Below, in pieces: positions 25,392-33,077 of a stretch of 33,302 nt of DNA. The first letter of the stretch is position 1. The number at the start of each line of letters is the position of its first letter. The DNA lies in the NCBI GenBank assembly GCA_903929475.1, contig CAIYUV010000078.1, positions 1 through 33,302 on the forward strand. Direction: 5' to 3'. Both the position numbers and the translations under genes were made by a program. The notes under the pieces are model-generated. The model was not told the DNA's origin and made no database searches. It saw nothing but the letters and a program-made list of their open reading frames with translations. The stretch is from an uncultured Spartobacteria bacterium (GTDB lineage: Bacteria > Verrucomicrobiota > Verrucomicrobiia > Chthoniobacterales > Chthoniobacteraceae).

Positions 25392-26216
25392 CTAGGCGCG
25401 GTCGAAAATGCGCGCGAAGAGACTCTCGAAAAAACCGGGCTTGCGCGTGGCGGAACTGGTCGGAACGCCGATGAGGCCGGGGCGTGCGCGGAGTTTTGGA
25501 GCGGCTGGCGCGGGAACGATTGTGGCCTGCGGGGTTTCGTCGGCTTTGTTGATGAGCGGCGTCTTCTTTTCCGCCGAAGGATTCGGAGCGGGTTCGGCTT
25601 TGATCGCGGCGACCGGCTTTTTCTCCTCCACCGGAGTGATTGTGGTTTTGGGTTCCGCGTGGGGTTTTTCGGGTTTGGAGATTTTTGCAGGCTGCGGTTC
25701 AGTTTTCGGCTGTGCGGGCGCGGCGGGTTTTGCGGGCTGGATGCGGCTGACGGCGGGTTTCCGATGCACGGATTTTTCCAGCGGTTTCACGGCCTTGTCG
25801 TCGCCAGCGGGGAAGTCGGTGATGTTGACGATGGTGGTGGAGCGGCGAAGGTAAAAGTCCACCTGCTTTTCGACCGATTCCTCCGGGAGCCAGACGGGCG
25901 AGGTGAGGTGATCGTCCATGACCCAATACGGATGCTTCGGCTCGGCGGGATCGCAGTAGATGATCGCGGTGCGCTCGGCAGTGCCGCTGATGGTGTATTT
26001 CGAGGAGTATTTGAACTGGAAGGTGACGACCTTGTGCGCGATGCCGGCGTGGAGAAGCGTGGTGTGAAGCTCGGCGGCGTAGGCGCGCGATTTGTCCTTG
26101 TCGTCGCAACTGGTGCGCGGGGAGGAGACGACTTTTTGCCACATATCCGTCTTGGTGGAATGGCACGCGGCGAAGAGGAGTGCGATGCCTGCGGTCAGGG
26201 TGAAAGTCGTTTTCAT
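25392..26216 (-). CDS. Putative lipoprotein with a Pro/Ala/Lys-rich C-terminal region
   Basis: This 274-residue protein begins MKTTFTLTAGIALLFAAC, a lipoprotein-type signal with the modified Cys at residue 18. Residues about 30-125 form a compact domain (SPRTSCDDKDKSRAYAAEL, AGIAHKVVTFQF, AIIYCDPAEPKHPYWVMDD, SPVWLPEESVEKQVDFYLRR). The next 120 residues are low-complexity Pro/Ala/Lys/Glu, as in a cell-wall-spanning linker, before a short C-terminal segment KPGFFESLFARIF that could be an amphipathic helix. I do not recognise a family. The Cys-containing helix and the YWVMDD strand faintly recall transglutaminase-like or papain-like folds, but no histidine is at the expected place. It precedes the ATP-grasp cluster by 62 nt. 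Confidence 0.75.
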   Translation of the reverse strand: MKTTFTLTAGIALLFAACHSTKTDMWQKVVSSPRTSCDDKDKSRAYAAELHTTLLHAGIAHKVVTFQFKYSSKYTISGTAERTAIIYCDPAEPKHPYWVMDDHLTSPVWLPEESVEKQVDFYLRRSTTIVNITDFPAGDDKAVKPLEKSVHRKPAVSRIQPAKPAAPAQPKTEPQPAKISKPEKPHAEPKTTITPVEEKKPVAAIKAEPAPNPSAEKKTPLINKADETPQATIVPAPAAPKLRARPGLIGVPTSSATRKPGFFESLFARIFDRA

Positions 26217-26269
26217 GGTTTAACTGCGCTCCTTCTAGTGTGAAAAGTGCGCTTGCACAAACCAAATGC

Positions 26270-27634
26270 TCAGACGAGACCGAGTTGGTTTTTGAAGACC
26301 CACGTGTTCACTTTGACGGTGAGTTCGAACATATTAAATGGCTTCCCGATGAAGTCGGTGCCGCCACTGAGGGAGCTTTGCGCGCGGCTTTCGAGTGTAT
26401 CGTGGCCGGTGAGAAAGACGATGGGCGTTTTGGCGTGCGCGGGAATCTGGCGGATGGATGTGCAAATATCGAGGCCGTTGATATCCGGGAGGCCGATATC
26501 GAGCAGTAAAAGGTCGAAGCGACCTTCGGACATCAAGCCGAGCGCCTCGTTTGCATCGCCGCAGGCGGTGGTGGCGAGGTGGGCGAATTCCAGCGAGGCG
26601 GCGATGGCGGGGAGCAGGTCTTTGTCGTCGTCCAATGCGAGGATTGAGGGCTGGGGGAGATTGTTGCTGCGTGCGAGAACTTCAGGCGTGAGCAGCATGG
26701 CGAGCAAATCCACGGCTTGCGTGATCGTGCGCAGGAGGCCCGGCTCGACGGCTCCGGTGCGGTGGGCGAGGTCGCGGAGGAGCGATTCAAGGCTGGTCAC
26801 AAGTCGGCCAACGGGGTGATGACTGAGCGAATTAGTGCGCTCGGTCATACGGCTGCAAAGGACGAGCATTTCGTTGCGCGCATCCATGTCCTCGGGCTGG
26901 CGGCTGAGCAGTGAGACGAGCGGGCGGAGTTTGTCGTTGAGTTCCGCGACATGCTCGAAAATCTGAATGTTCGCGTCGGTGCCTACCGAGATGACTCTCG
27001 CTTTCGGGAGTATCGGCTCCGGCGGCAGTGTGATGGGGACGGTATCCTTCATCGAGACGCTGTCGCCGCTCAGTGCAGCGATTCCACGGAGACGATTGAC
27101 TTCCTGCCGGAGGGTTTTGTTTTCACGGGAAAGTGCGTCGCGTTCGTTGGTGAGTTTCACCACCTGCGCGCGGAGGGAGTTCATATCCGCACCCGTGGCT
27201 GGTGTGAGGAGGCGGGCGCTTCCGAGGATATCAATCTGCTTTTGCTGGTCGGAGAGTTTGGCGATCAAGACTTCGTTTTGCTCGCGAAGCATGCCGATGG
27301 TTTTGCGAAGGCTGTCGTTGGGTGGCGTCGCGTCTGCGGGGGTGGCGTCGTCCGGCACGAATTCACACTCGACAGTGCCGATGGTGACTTTGCATTGGCT
27401 TTTCAGCGGCGCTTCGAGGATTTGCCCCCCGTTCACAAAACAGTGGTTTGTCGAATCGAGATCACGCAGCACGTAGTGGCCGTTCACAGAGACAAACTCC
27501 GCATGGTGGCCGGAAATGGTGCCGTGGTTGATCTGGATCGCATTATCCGCACGGCGTCCGACGGTGATGCGTTCGCCTGTCAGGGTGAAAGTCACGTCTC
27601 CATGCTGCGGATGTTTTACGAGGAGTTTGGGCAT
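26270..27634 (-). CDS. FHA domain - coiled coil - response-regulator receiver protein
   Basis: The start at 27634 (MPKLLVKHPQHG) gives 454 residues; the frame extends to 27751 but overlaps the DAHP synthase gene. Residues 1-95 are an FHA domain (ITVGRRADNAIQINH, SGHHAEF, YVLRDLDSTN..FVNGG), which binds phosphothreonine. Residues about 105-210 are coiled coil (LRKTIGMLREQNEVLIAKL; LTNERDALSRENKTLRQEV). About 230-325 is helical with an Hpt-like look (NSLSHHPVGRLVTSLESLL). The C-terminal 128 residues are a CheY-like receiver with DDD near 335, the phosphoacceptor Asp in LLLLDIGLPD, Thr in LTGHD and Lys in GKPF, all intact. No output domain is present. It may be a phosphorelay scaffold or a sensor of Ser/Thr-kinase signalling. 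Confidence 0.85.
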   Translation of the reverse strand: MPKLLVKHPQHGDVTFTLTGERITVGRRADNAIQINHGTISGHHAEFVSVNGHYVLRDLDSTNHCFVNGGQILEAPLKSQCKVTIGTVECEFVPDDATPADATPPNDSLRKTIGMLREQNEVLIAKLSDQQKQIDILGSARLLTPATGADMNSLRAQVVKLTNERDALSRENKTLRQEVNRLRGIAALSGDSVSMKDTVPITLPPEPILPKARVISVGTDANIQIFEHVAELNDKLRPLVSLLSRQPEDMDARNEMLVLCSRMTERTNSLSHHPVGRLVTSLESLLRDLAHRTGAVEPGLLRTITQAVDLLAMLLTPEVLARSNNLPQPSILALDDDKDLLPAIAASLEFAHLATTACGDANEALGLMSEGRFDLLLLDIGLPDINGLDICTSIRQIPAHAKTPIVFLTGHDTLESRAQSSLSGGTDFIGKPFNMFELTVKVNTWVFKNQLGLV

Positions 27635-27713
27635 TGGCTGTCTAAGAATAGTGGTCAACGGTGTTGCGAATAGCAGGAGCGATGCCGTGAGAAAATCTAT
27701 CGAGATCTTCGTT

Positions 27714-28754
27714 TTATCCCATACGCCCATTGCGGATTTTCCAAAGCGCACGCGCCTGCTGGATGATCGTTTTCAAAACGTCGGGCGTCACAGCCTGTTT
27801 GGGATCGTCGCCGATGCCTTTGCCAGGGCTCACATTGCACTCAATGCAAAGCCCGTCCGCCCCATAAGCCATCGCCGCGAGCGAAGCCGCCGGGACGTAA
27901 GCCGCCTTGCCGACCGAGTGGCATGGGTCCACCACGACGGGAGCCCAAGTGCGCTCCTTTAAGAGAGGCACGATGCTTTCATCCGGGTGATTGCGGTAGC
28001 CGTCGAGCGCGGGCTGTGTGCCGCGCGGGCAGAGGATGACATTCGGGTTGCCGAGTTGGACGATGTATTCCGCTGCCGAGATGAATTCCTGCACCGCGCC
28101 CATGTGGATACTGCGTTTCAGTAGAACGCAAACCCCGCTGCCCGCGATGGCGTGCCCCACCTGCCGGAGCAGTGCGTAATTCAGCGCATTGCGCGCCCCG
28201 ATTTGCAGGCAGTCCACGCCAGCTTCGAGCGCGAGTTGCAAGTGTTCCTCGTCCATCACCTCCGTGTCCACCGGCAGTCCCGTTGCGCGGCTCGCCTCCA
28301 TCAAAATGAGCAGCGCCTTCGCGTCGCCTTGATAGCTGTAAGGATTTGTTCGCGGCTTCCACACCCCGCCGCGCAAAGCGTGTGCGCCGGCTTCTTTCAC
28401 AGCGTGCGCCGTCTCGATGGTGAGTTGCGGATTTTTCGGATCAATCGTGCACGGCCCCGCGCAGAAAAAAGGCTCCGTGCCGAGCGTGACGCCGCCGATT
28501 TTCACCTTGTGCGTCGCGAGGCTGGAGCGCACGTCCATGAGCTTGTGCGGGCTCTGGATGCGATCCACGCGGTTAATGTAGGTAAGCCCTTCGAGCTTCG
28601 TCACCATGTCATCATTCCGCTCGTCGCCGATGATGGCGTAAATGCACCGCTCCTGCCCCGTAATCACCTGCACCCGGCAGCCAAAACCGCCGACGATGTC
28701 CGAAACTTCCTTGAGTTGTTCGTCCGAGAGTTTGTTGACGTTTGGGATGATCAT
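27714..28754 (-). CDS. aroF: 3-deoxy-7-phosphoheptulonate synthase (DAHP synthase)
   Basis: This 346-residue enzyme condenses PEP with erythrose 4-phosphate, the first step of the shikimate pathway. Residues 1-75 form a ferredoxin/ACT-like regulatory domain (VQVITGQERCIYAIIGDE) typical of type I-beta DAHP synthases. The barrel domain follows, with AGPCTIDPKNPQ near 102, RGGVWKPRTNPYSYQG near 130, DTEVMDEEH near 168, QIGARNALNYALL, LLKRSIHMG and VVVDPCHSVGKAAYV near 280, giving the PEP-binding and metal-binding residues. It is the AroF/AroG class, not the plant-like type II. Both it and PEP carboxylase use PEP but there is no evident direct link. No clear Shine-Dalgarno or promoter is seen in the 107 bases upstream. 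Confidence 0.93.
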   Translation of the reverse strand: MIIPNVNKLSDEQLKEVSDIVGGFGCRVQVITGQERCIYAIIGDERNDDMVTKLEGLTYINRVDRIQSPHKLMDVRSSLATHKVKIGGVTLGTEPFFCAGPCTIDPKNPQLTIETAHAVKEAGAHALRGGVWKPRTNPYSYQGDAKALLILMEASRATGLPVDTEVMDEEHLQLALEAGVDCLQIGARNALNYALLRQVGHAIAGSGVCVLLKRSIHMGAVQEFISAAEYIVQLGNPNVILCPRGTQPALDGYRNHPDESIVPLLKERTWAPVVVDPCHSVGKAAYVPAASLAAMAYGADGLCIECNVSPGKGIGDDPKQAVTPDVLKTIIQQARALWKIRNGRMG

Positions 28755-28861
28755 GGTTGTGAAATACGAGGGCGAAAATAATCAGCGAACGCAGGATGTC
28801 GAATGGTGAATGGCAGCGGCAGTCCGTGCGGATGGCAGTGATTTTCGGGGCGTGATGTGGA

Positions 28862-29980
28862 TTACCGGCGGAAAAGGACGGGATCGGCCCAGATGCCGGT
28901 GCCGGTGGGGCTTTCGGCGCGGAGGGTGAGTTTGCTGATGGCGGTGAGCTGGCAGCGGAGGATGGCGGGGGCGTCGCCGACGGCTACGGGGGTGCTGCGG
29001 GCGACGGGGCGGCCGTCGGCGTAGATTGCGAAGGTGATTTTTTGGCCGGCGGGTGTGGCGGGGCCAGCGGCGACGCGGGCGACGAAGCTGGCGCTGGCGA
29101 TGGGAATGTCCCACGTGATGGCGGCACCGGCTGCGGTCTCGAAGCCGTGGACGTTTTTGTCGCCGAGTTTGAGCGCGGTGCCGTCGAGCATTTTGCCTGC
29201 GGAAAAAGCGGGTTGCGTGGCGCCGTCGGTGCGGGTGGGTTTGATGGAATCGAGTGCGGTGTAGCGGGAGATTCCGGCGCGGATTTCGAGGATATCCTTG
29301 GTTTCGATTTTCATGCCGTCGTAGAGGGCGTGGCGGATTGTGACCCCGGTGGCGTCGCGGGCGAGGATGTCGAGCGCGGGGAAAATGCTGCCGTCGGTGG
29401 TGACGACTTCAAAGCCTGCGGGCTGCGTTTTGATTTCGCGGAGGATGAGAGCGTGGAGTTCCTTGCGTTTTGCGTCGAAGGTGCGCGGACCGAAGATGGG
29501 ATTGACGATTTTTGCGGTGTTCGAGTCGGCGGACTTGGCGGTGCCTTCAAAAAAATCGCCGCCGGGGAGCAGCGCGCCGATTTTTCCGCGAGGGATTTGC
29601 GCGGCGATGTCTGTGCCGAAGGGCTGGTAGATGGCCCATGCGATTTCGCCGCCGGGGATGGTGAGGTTGCGGTTTCCGGCTTTGACGGTGGTGTCGGCGA
29701 GCGATGTGAATGGCCCGGCGATGCGTGCACCGCTGACGAGGACGAGGCCGGGCTGGTATTCCTCGGCTTTCGCGTCGGCGAATTTTGCGCGGAGAATGTC
29801 GGTGAAACCGAGCTTCACAGTGGTCGCGCCGTGCACGACGAGGCCGTTGTCGAAGCTGAGCGTGCCGTCGAGGACGGTGCCGTCGAAAAGCTGAACGGTG
29901 GCGGCGAAGCCCGAAGCGCGAAATCCGAAACTCGAAACGAGCACGAGGCACGAAATCCAAAAAGTCCGGCTGCGAATCAT
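28862..29980 (-). CDS. Exported protein with NPCBM-like carbohydrate-binding C-terminal domain
   Basis: The start at 29980 gives MIRSRTFWISCLVLVSSFGF...GFAATV, a conventional signal peptide, and a 372-residue product; an ATG at 30028 would add 16 residues, and a GGAGG sequence lies 19 bases before that one. The N-terminal half has repeated short beta units (LFDGTVLDGTLSFDNGLVV; LVSGARIAGPFTSLADTTVKA), reminiscent of LSm-like or beta-sandwich repeats. The last 150 residues resemble NPCBM domains (YTALDSIKPTRT, VHGFETAAGAAITWDIP, GQKITFAIYADGRPV, WADPVLFRR), which bind sugars. It is probably periplasmic or secreted and perhaps glycan-binding. It lies 24-72 nt after the squalene-cyclase-repeat gene, so the two may be co-transcribed. 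No catalytic domain is recognised. Confidence 0.72.
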   Translation of the reverse strand: MIRSRTFWISCLVLVSSFGFRASGFAATVQLFDGTVLDGTLSFDNGLVVHGATTVKLGFTDILRAKFADAKAEEYQPGLVLVSGARIAGPFTSLADTTVKAGNRNLTIPGGEIAWAIYQPFGTDIAAQIPRGKIGALLPGGDFFEGTAKSADSNTAKIVNPIFGPRTFDAKRKELHALILREIKTQPAGFEVVTTDGSIFPALDILARDATGVTIRHALYDGMKIETKDILEIRAGISRYTALDSIKPTRTDGATQPAFSAGKMLDGTALKLGDKNVHGFETAAGAAITWDIPIASASFVARVAAGPATPAGQKITFAIYADGRPVARSTPVAVGDAPAILRCQLTAISKLTLRAESPTGTGIWADPVLFRR

Positions 29981-30052
29981 GAATCTGCCGGGAGCGGGTG
30001 TTTGGAAACGCTTTTGAACTTTCACCATCGAACTTGTTTCGGATTTTCCTCC

Positions 30053-31087
30053 CTAGCGCTGGTAGAGCGGGATGTAGTGCCAGGGCATCGCGAGGATGGT
30101 GGTGAAGCACGCGGTGGCGTAGATTTGGCCGACTTCGTTGTCGTCCCAATAGCACTGTTCGCCCACGCGCTTCACGGAGGGGACGAGGACTTGTTTCATG
30201 TAATCATACCAGCGCTTCCACGTGTCGCCGCCGATCATATATTGTGCGGGGCCGGCGTAGTTGGAACCGTAGGCCCAGAACTGTTTGTCGAATTTGTGAT
30301 CAAAAAGATATTTGCTCGCGGTGGCGACGAGCGGGTCGTCGTAGTGGCCGCAGACTTGAAGCGAGTAAATCGCGGCGGCGGTGCGCGCGTAGCCGGGGCC
30401 GCCTTGTCCGGCTTGATAGGCAAAGCCGCCGCTGTTGCCGACGGAACAGCGCCTCACGTATTCGACGGCGTCGTCAATCGTCTGCTGCGGCACGTCGATC
30501 CCGCCATTTTTCGCTGCGCGAAGGGCGACGACTTGCATGACGGTGACGCTGATGTCCGCATCGCCGGGGCGGGGCTGGTAGCGCCAGCCGCCTTTATTCG
30601 GACCTTTCTCGGTCTGCGTGGTGATGATGAGTTTGATGGCGCGCTGGAGTTTTTCGCGGATGGCCGGGCTGCGCGTTTCGCCGTAAAGCTCGCCGAGTGC
30701 GATGGTGGCGATGCCGTGGTTATACATGTATTTGCCGCCGTCCACGCCGCGGAACTGTCCATCCACGCCGAGTTGATCGAGCAGGAACTCCATGCCGCTT
30801 TTCACCTGCTTGGCGTATTCGCCCTGCTCGGGGAGATTGCCCGCAGCCATGTAGGCCATGAGCACGTAGCCGGTCATCGCGATGGGATGTTCGCCTTTTC
30901 GCCCGGCGCTGACGCTCCACGAGCCGTTCGCATTTTGCTGCGAAGCGAGCCAACGCAACGCGCCGGTGATGATTTGTTCGCTCGGCGTATCCACGATCAC
31001 GGCGTCCTTCACGTCGGCATCCACGGCGGCTTGTGGAAATGCAAACGCTGTCAGCGCGAGGAAGACGATGAGCGTGAGGCGGAGCAT
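30053..31087 (-). CDS. Exported prenyltransferase/squalene-oxidase-repeat (alpha/alpha toroid) protein
   Basis: The start at 31087 gives MLRLTLIVFLALTAFAFPQAA, a signal peptide, and a 344-residue product; an ATG six codons earlier is possible. The mature part shows squalene-cyclase-type repeats: ALRWLASQQNANGSWSV near 45, GGWRYQPRPGDADISVTVMQ near 170 and SGGFAYQAGQGGPGYARTAA near 220. The Gly/Asp/Trp pattern is that of a six-hairpin toroid. No terpene-cyclase DxDD acid motif is certain (only a DAD triplet), so cyclase activity should not be assumed. Related secreted proteins are abundant in Planctomycetota and Verrucomicrobiota with no known role. The stop is 24 nt before the next exported gene. 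Confidence 0.82.
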   Translation of the reverse strand: MLRLTLIVFLALTAFAFPQAAVDADVKDAVIVDTPSEQIITGALRWLASQQNANGSWSVSAGRKGEHPIAMTGYVLMAYMAAGNLPEQGEYAKQVKSGMEFLLDQLGVDGQFRGVDGGKYMYNHGIATIALGELYGETRSPAIREKLQRAIKLIITTQTEKGPNKGGWRYQPRPGDADISVTVMQVVALRAAKNGGIDVPQQTIDDAVEYVRRCSVGNSGGFAYQAGQGGPGYARTAAAIYSLQVCGHYDDPLVATASKYLFDHKFDKQFWAYGSNYAGPAQYMIGGDTWKRWYDYMKQVLVPSVKRVGEQCYWDDNEVGQIYATACFTTILAMPWHYIPLYQR

Positions 31088-31130
31088 GGCGCGCGAAGGA
31101 TACATGACGCGCGCAGTTTGGGAAGCGCTC

Positions 31131-31919
31131 TCAAGCGGTGAGCGTGTAGCGTCCGGCGCGACGGCGGATGCGGAGCGGGGAGCCGAAGGTGCGGGAGAGA
31201 TTCACGCTGGTGAGGACGCCCGTGATTTCGCCGCTGGCGAAAAGGCGTCCGCTGCGCAGGAGCATCGCGTGCGTGAATGCGGGGACGATTTCCTCCACGT
31301 GATGCGTGACGAAGAGCAGCGTGGGCGCGTTCTTTCGCACGGCGAGGCGCTGGAGGAAGGCGAGGAAATGTTCGCGTGCGACGGGATCGAGTCCGGCGCA
31401 CGGTTCGTCGAGGATGAGCACGCGCGGCTGCGCGATGAGCGCGCGGGCGATGAGGACGCGCTGGCGTTCGCCCTGCGAAAGGACGCGCCAGTCGCGCTGT
31501 GCGATCCGTCCGCACTCGGCGGCGCGCATGGCGCGTGCGGCTTCGATGCGGTCGGCGGCTTTCACTTTCCCCCAGTAATCGAGCATCGCGTATTTGCCGC
31601 CGATGACGACCAGCTCGGCGCTGTCCCAATCGGGAACTTTCTGCCGCACGGCGCTGCTGACGATGCCGACGCGCTTGCGGAGTTCGCGCCAGTCGGAATT
31701 GCCGTAGGTCTCGCCGAGCAATTCCATTTCGCCCGCGCTCGGCGTGAGGTAGCCGGTGAGCGCGCTGAGGAGCGAAGTCTTGCCCGAGCCGTTCGCGCCG
31801 AGGATGACCCAGTGCTCGCCGCGCAGCACGCGCCAGTCGAGCCGGTCGAGGATGAGCGTCTCATCGCGATGGACGACGAGACCGCGGATATCGAGGACGG
31901 GGCGGGTGGTGCGTGTCAT
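31131..31919 (-). CDS. ABC transporter ATP-binding protein
   Basis: The start at 31919 (MTRTTRPVLDIRGLVVHRDE) gives 262 residues. The earlier frame start at 31997 would add 26 residues overlapping the toxin gene. Walker A is GANGSGKTS at residues 41-49, the signature is LSQGERQR, Walker B is RVLILDEPCAGLDP and the switch histidine is in VTHHVEEI. It resembles soluble ABC ATPases of the ModF/YlmA type, which act with an unlinked permease. No permease lies beside it in the window. It starts five bases after the stop of the toxin gene. A diverged copy of its first 30 codons lies at 32489-32599 on the other side of the toxin-antitoxin pair. Confidence 0.9.
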   Translation of the reverse strand: MTRTTRPVLDIRGLVVHRDETLILDRLDWRVLRGEHWVILGANGSGKTSLLSALTGYLTPSAGEMELLGETYGNSDWRELRKRVGIVSSAVRQKVPDWDSAELVVIGGKYAMLDYWGKVKAADRIEAARAMRAAECGRIAQRDWRVLSQGERQRVLIARALIAQPRVLILDEPCAGLDPVAREHFLAFLQRLAVRKNAPTLLFVTHHVEEIVPAFTHAMLLRSGRLFASGEITGVLTSVNLSRTFGSPLRIRRRAGRYTLTA

Positions 31920-31924
31920 GGGAG

Positions 31925-32221
31925 TTACTCGGCTACGTTGCGGCGGGAAATCCAATAGAGCGGTTTGCGGCTGCCGTGAGCCACAGCGAGAACCCACAGC
32001 GTTTGTTCACGGACGATGTAAGGCACGTAGTAAGGAAACACCCGGAGATTGATGCGGCGATATGCGCCCGGTCGGAGGTGGTAAAGCTCCGGGTGATCGG
32101 CAATCCAAAAAATGCTTCGATCCACCTCATCCTTGAATCGCCGTCCGAGTCCGGCACGCGCTTCCTCGTAAAAAGAGATCGCATCAAGAAACTCGCGTTG
32201 CGCCTCTTCTACAAACCGCAT
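31925..32221 (-). CDS. Type II toxin, RelE/ParE family
   Basis: This 98-residue protein (MRFVEEAQREFLDAISFYEE) has the RelE/ParE pattern: an N-terminal strand, two helices with AQREFLDAISFYEEARAGLG and RRFKDEVD, then RRINLRVFPYYVPYIV and WVLAVAHGSRKPLYWISR, matching the toxin fold's Arg-rich beta-sheet edge. The target (ribosome-dependent mRNA cleavage or gyrase) cannot be told. An alternative GTG start at 32227 overlaps the antitoxin stop by 4 nt. The ATG at 32221 is preferred, but both imply coupling to the antitoxin. It lies downstream of the antitoxin, the usual order for this type. Confidence 0.85.
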   Translation of the reverse strand: MRFVEEAQREFLDAISFYEEARAGLGRRFKDEVDRSIFWIADHPELYHLRPGAYRRINLRVFPYYVPYIVREQTLWVLAVAHGSRKPLYWISRRNVAE

Positions 32222-32223
32222 GT

Positions 32224-32457
32224 TCACGGAACCAAACGCTCTTCAGCCAAACGCATCACTTCCTCGTAGGGGACTCCGGCCACGCGGCCCTCATCAATGG
32301 CTCGGATGCGGTCGCGAATCTCGGAATCCCACGCTGCCTCCGCTTCGGGATCGGCTGCGGCTTCCGCGCTCTCAAGCAGGAACTCCGCGAGCGCGAGCTT
32401 CTGGCGCGGCGGAAGATCCATCGCTTCCTTGGTGACTTGTTCGAGCGTCGTCGGCAT
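32224..32457 (-). CDS. Addiction-module antitoxin (unstable antitoxin family)
   Basis: This 77-residue acidic protein (MPTTLEQVTKEAMDLPPRQK) carries the helical pattern of the Unstab_antitox (addiction module protein) family: LPPRQKLALAEFLLES near 16-31, and a C-terminal toxin-binding part with WDSEIRDRIRAIDEGR and PYEEVMRLAEERL. It partners the RelE/ParE toxin at 31925-32221, which it precedes. Antitoxins of this sort neutralise the toxin and often repress their own promoter. A dedicated promoter was not clearly seen in the 31 bases before the start or within the pseudogene fragment beyond. Confidence 0.85.
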   Translation of the reverse strand: MPTTLEQVTKEAMDLPPRQKLALAEFLLESAEAAADPEAEAAWDSEIRDRIRAIDEGRVAGVPYEEVMRLAEERLVP

Positions 32458-32488
32458 GGGAAAGGAATCGCAGAGGTGCGGCTGTGGG

Positions 32489-32599
32489 TCAAGTGCCAGC
32501 CTGCTCGCCGCGCCAGTCGAACCGGTCGAGGATGAGCGTTTCGTCGCGATGGACGTCGAGGCCGCGGATGTCGAGGACGGGGCGGGTGGCGCGGGTCAT
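32489..32599 (-). pseudogene. Decayed 5' fragment of an ABC ATP-binding protein gene
   Basis: The bases 32511-32600 match 31831-31920, the beginning of the ABC ATPase gene, at 82 of 90 positions by eye. The translation MTRATRPVLDIRGLDVHRDE differs from the intact start at only three residues in 30 (T4A, V15D, L27F). Just beyond, nine bases are deleted relative to the intact gene, then homology ends near 32496-32502 and a stop codon follows at 32489-32491, giving only 36 residues. The fragment has no Walker A or later motifs, so it cannot be functional as an ATPase. It lies directly upstream of the antitoxin and appears to be the scar of a duplication or rearrangement around the toxin-antitoxin pair. 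Confidence 0.8.
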
Positions 32600-32647
32600 G
32601 AGAAAATGGCGGAACAGCGCTGCTGTGAAAGGCGCTTTGGTGCAGGG

Positions 32648-33061
32648 TTAGTCCGACGGTTTGTGTGTTTCATCAAATCTCTCTACAAGAGAATCTCTCC
32701 ATAGCTCAACGCGTGTGGCAACCTCGCCGCGAAGCTCTAAGCCCAGTGGTGACTGTTGAATCGCACGCGAGGCTTGCGCCGCCACAAGGCAAAGGAACTT
32801 GTAGTCGTGCTCCTGACTGAAGTTTCGATCAAGGCCAATGCCGAGATGAATCTGGAGCAAACGGTCTCCGTCTCGCGTGCCCTCAACTTTCAGAAAGCTC
32901 TCCGGTCTGTCCAAGAAGACGAGCTGTAAAACATCAAAGCACTGCGCACTCGTGTCCACGTCATCTGCGCAGCTTCGCAACTCGTCTAAGAACCAACGAA
33001 GACGGACGCATGTTTTCAGAAACTTCCGTTGGCTCGTGGCGCCTGTAATCGAAATATCCAT
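32648..33061 (-). CDS. Hypothetical protein, 137 residues
   Basis: This frame starts MDISITGATSQRKFLKTCVR and shows no family I recognise. It contains charged helices (LRWFLDELRSCADDV; EVATRVELWRDSLVERFDETH) and a central beta-like part (FLKVEGTRDGDRLLQIHLGIGL). No signal peptide or membrane segment is seen. Base composition is visibly lower in GC than the flanking trmD and ABC genes, which hints at a recent arrival, as for the adjacent toxin-antitoxin locus. It begins 16 nt after the trmD stop. Small orphan proteins next to toxin-antitoxin genes are sometimes immunity or regulatory proteins, but nothing here proves that. Confidence 0.5.
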   Translation of the reverse strand: MDISITGATSQRKFLKTCVRLRWFLDELRSCADDVDTSAQCFDVLQLVFLDRPESFLKVEGTRDGDRLLQIHLGIGLDRNFSQEHDYKFLCLVAAQASRAIQQSPLGLELRGEVATRVELWRDSLVERFDETHKPSD

Positions 33062-33077
33062 GACGCTGTAGCGAGGC

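Noticed and set aside
28755..28861. Possible promoter for DAHP synthase (TTCGAC, 17 bases, TATTTT)
   Set aside because: The -35 matches the consensus at only two positions, too weak to list.
29042..31141. Plus-strand open frame of 699 codons
   Set aside because: It is antisense to the two exported genes at 28862-29980 and 30053-31087, both of which have signal peptides and recognisable domains. The plus frame is Gly/Ala/Val-rich without motifs, an artefact of high GC at third positions.
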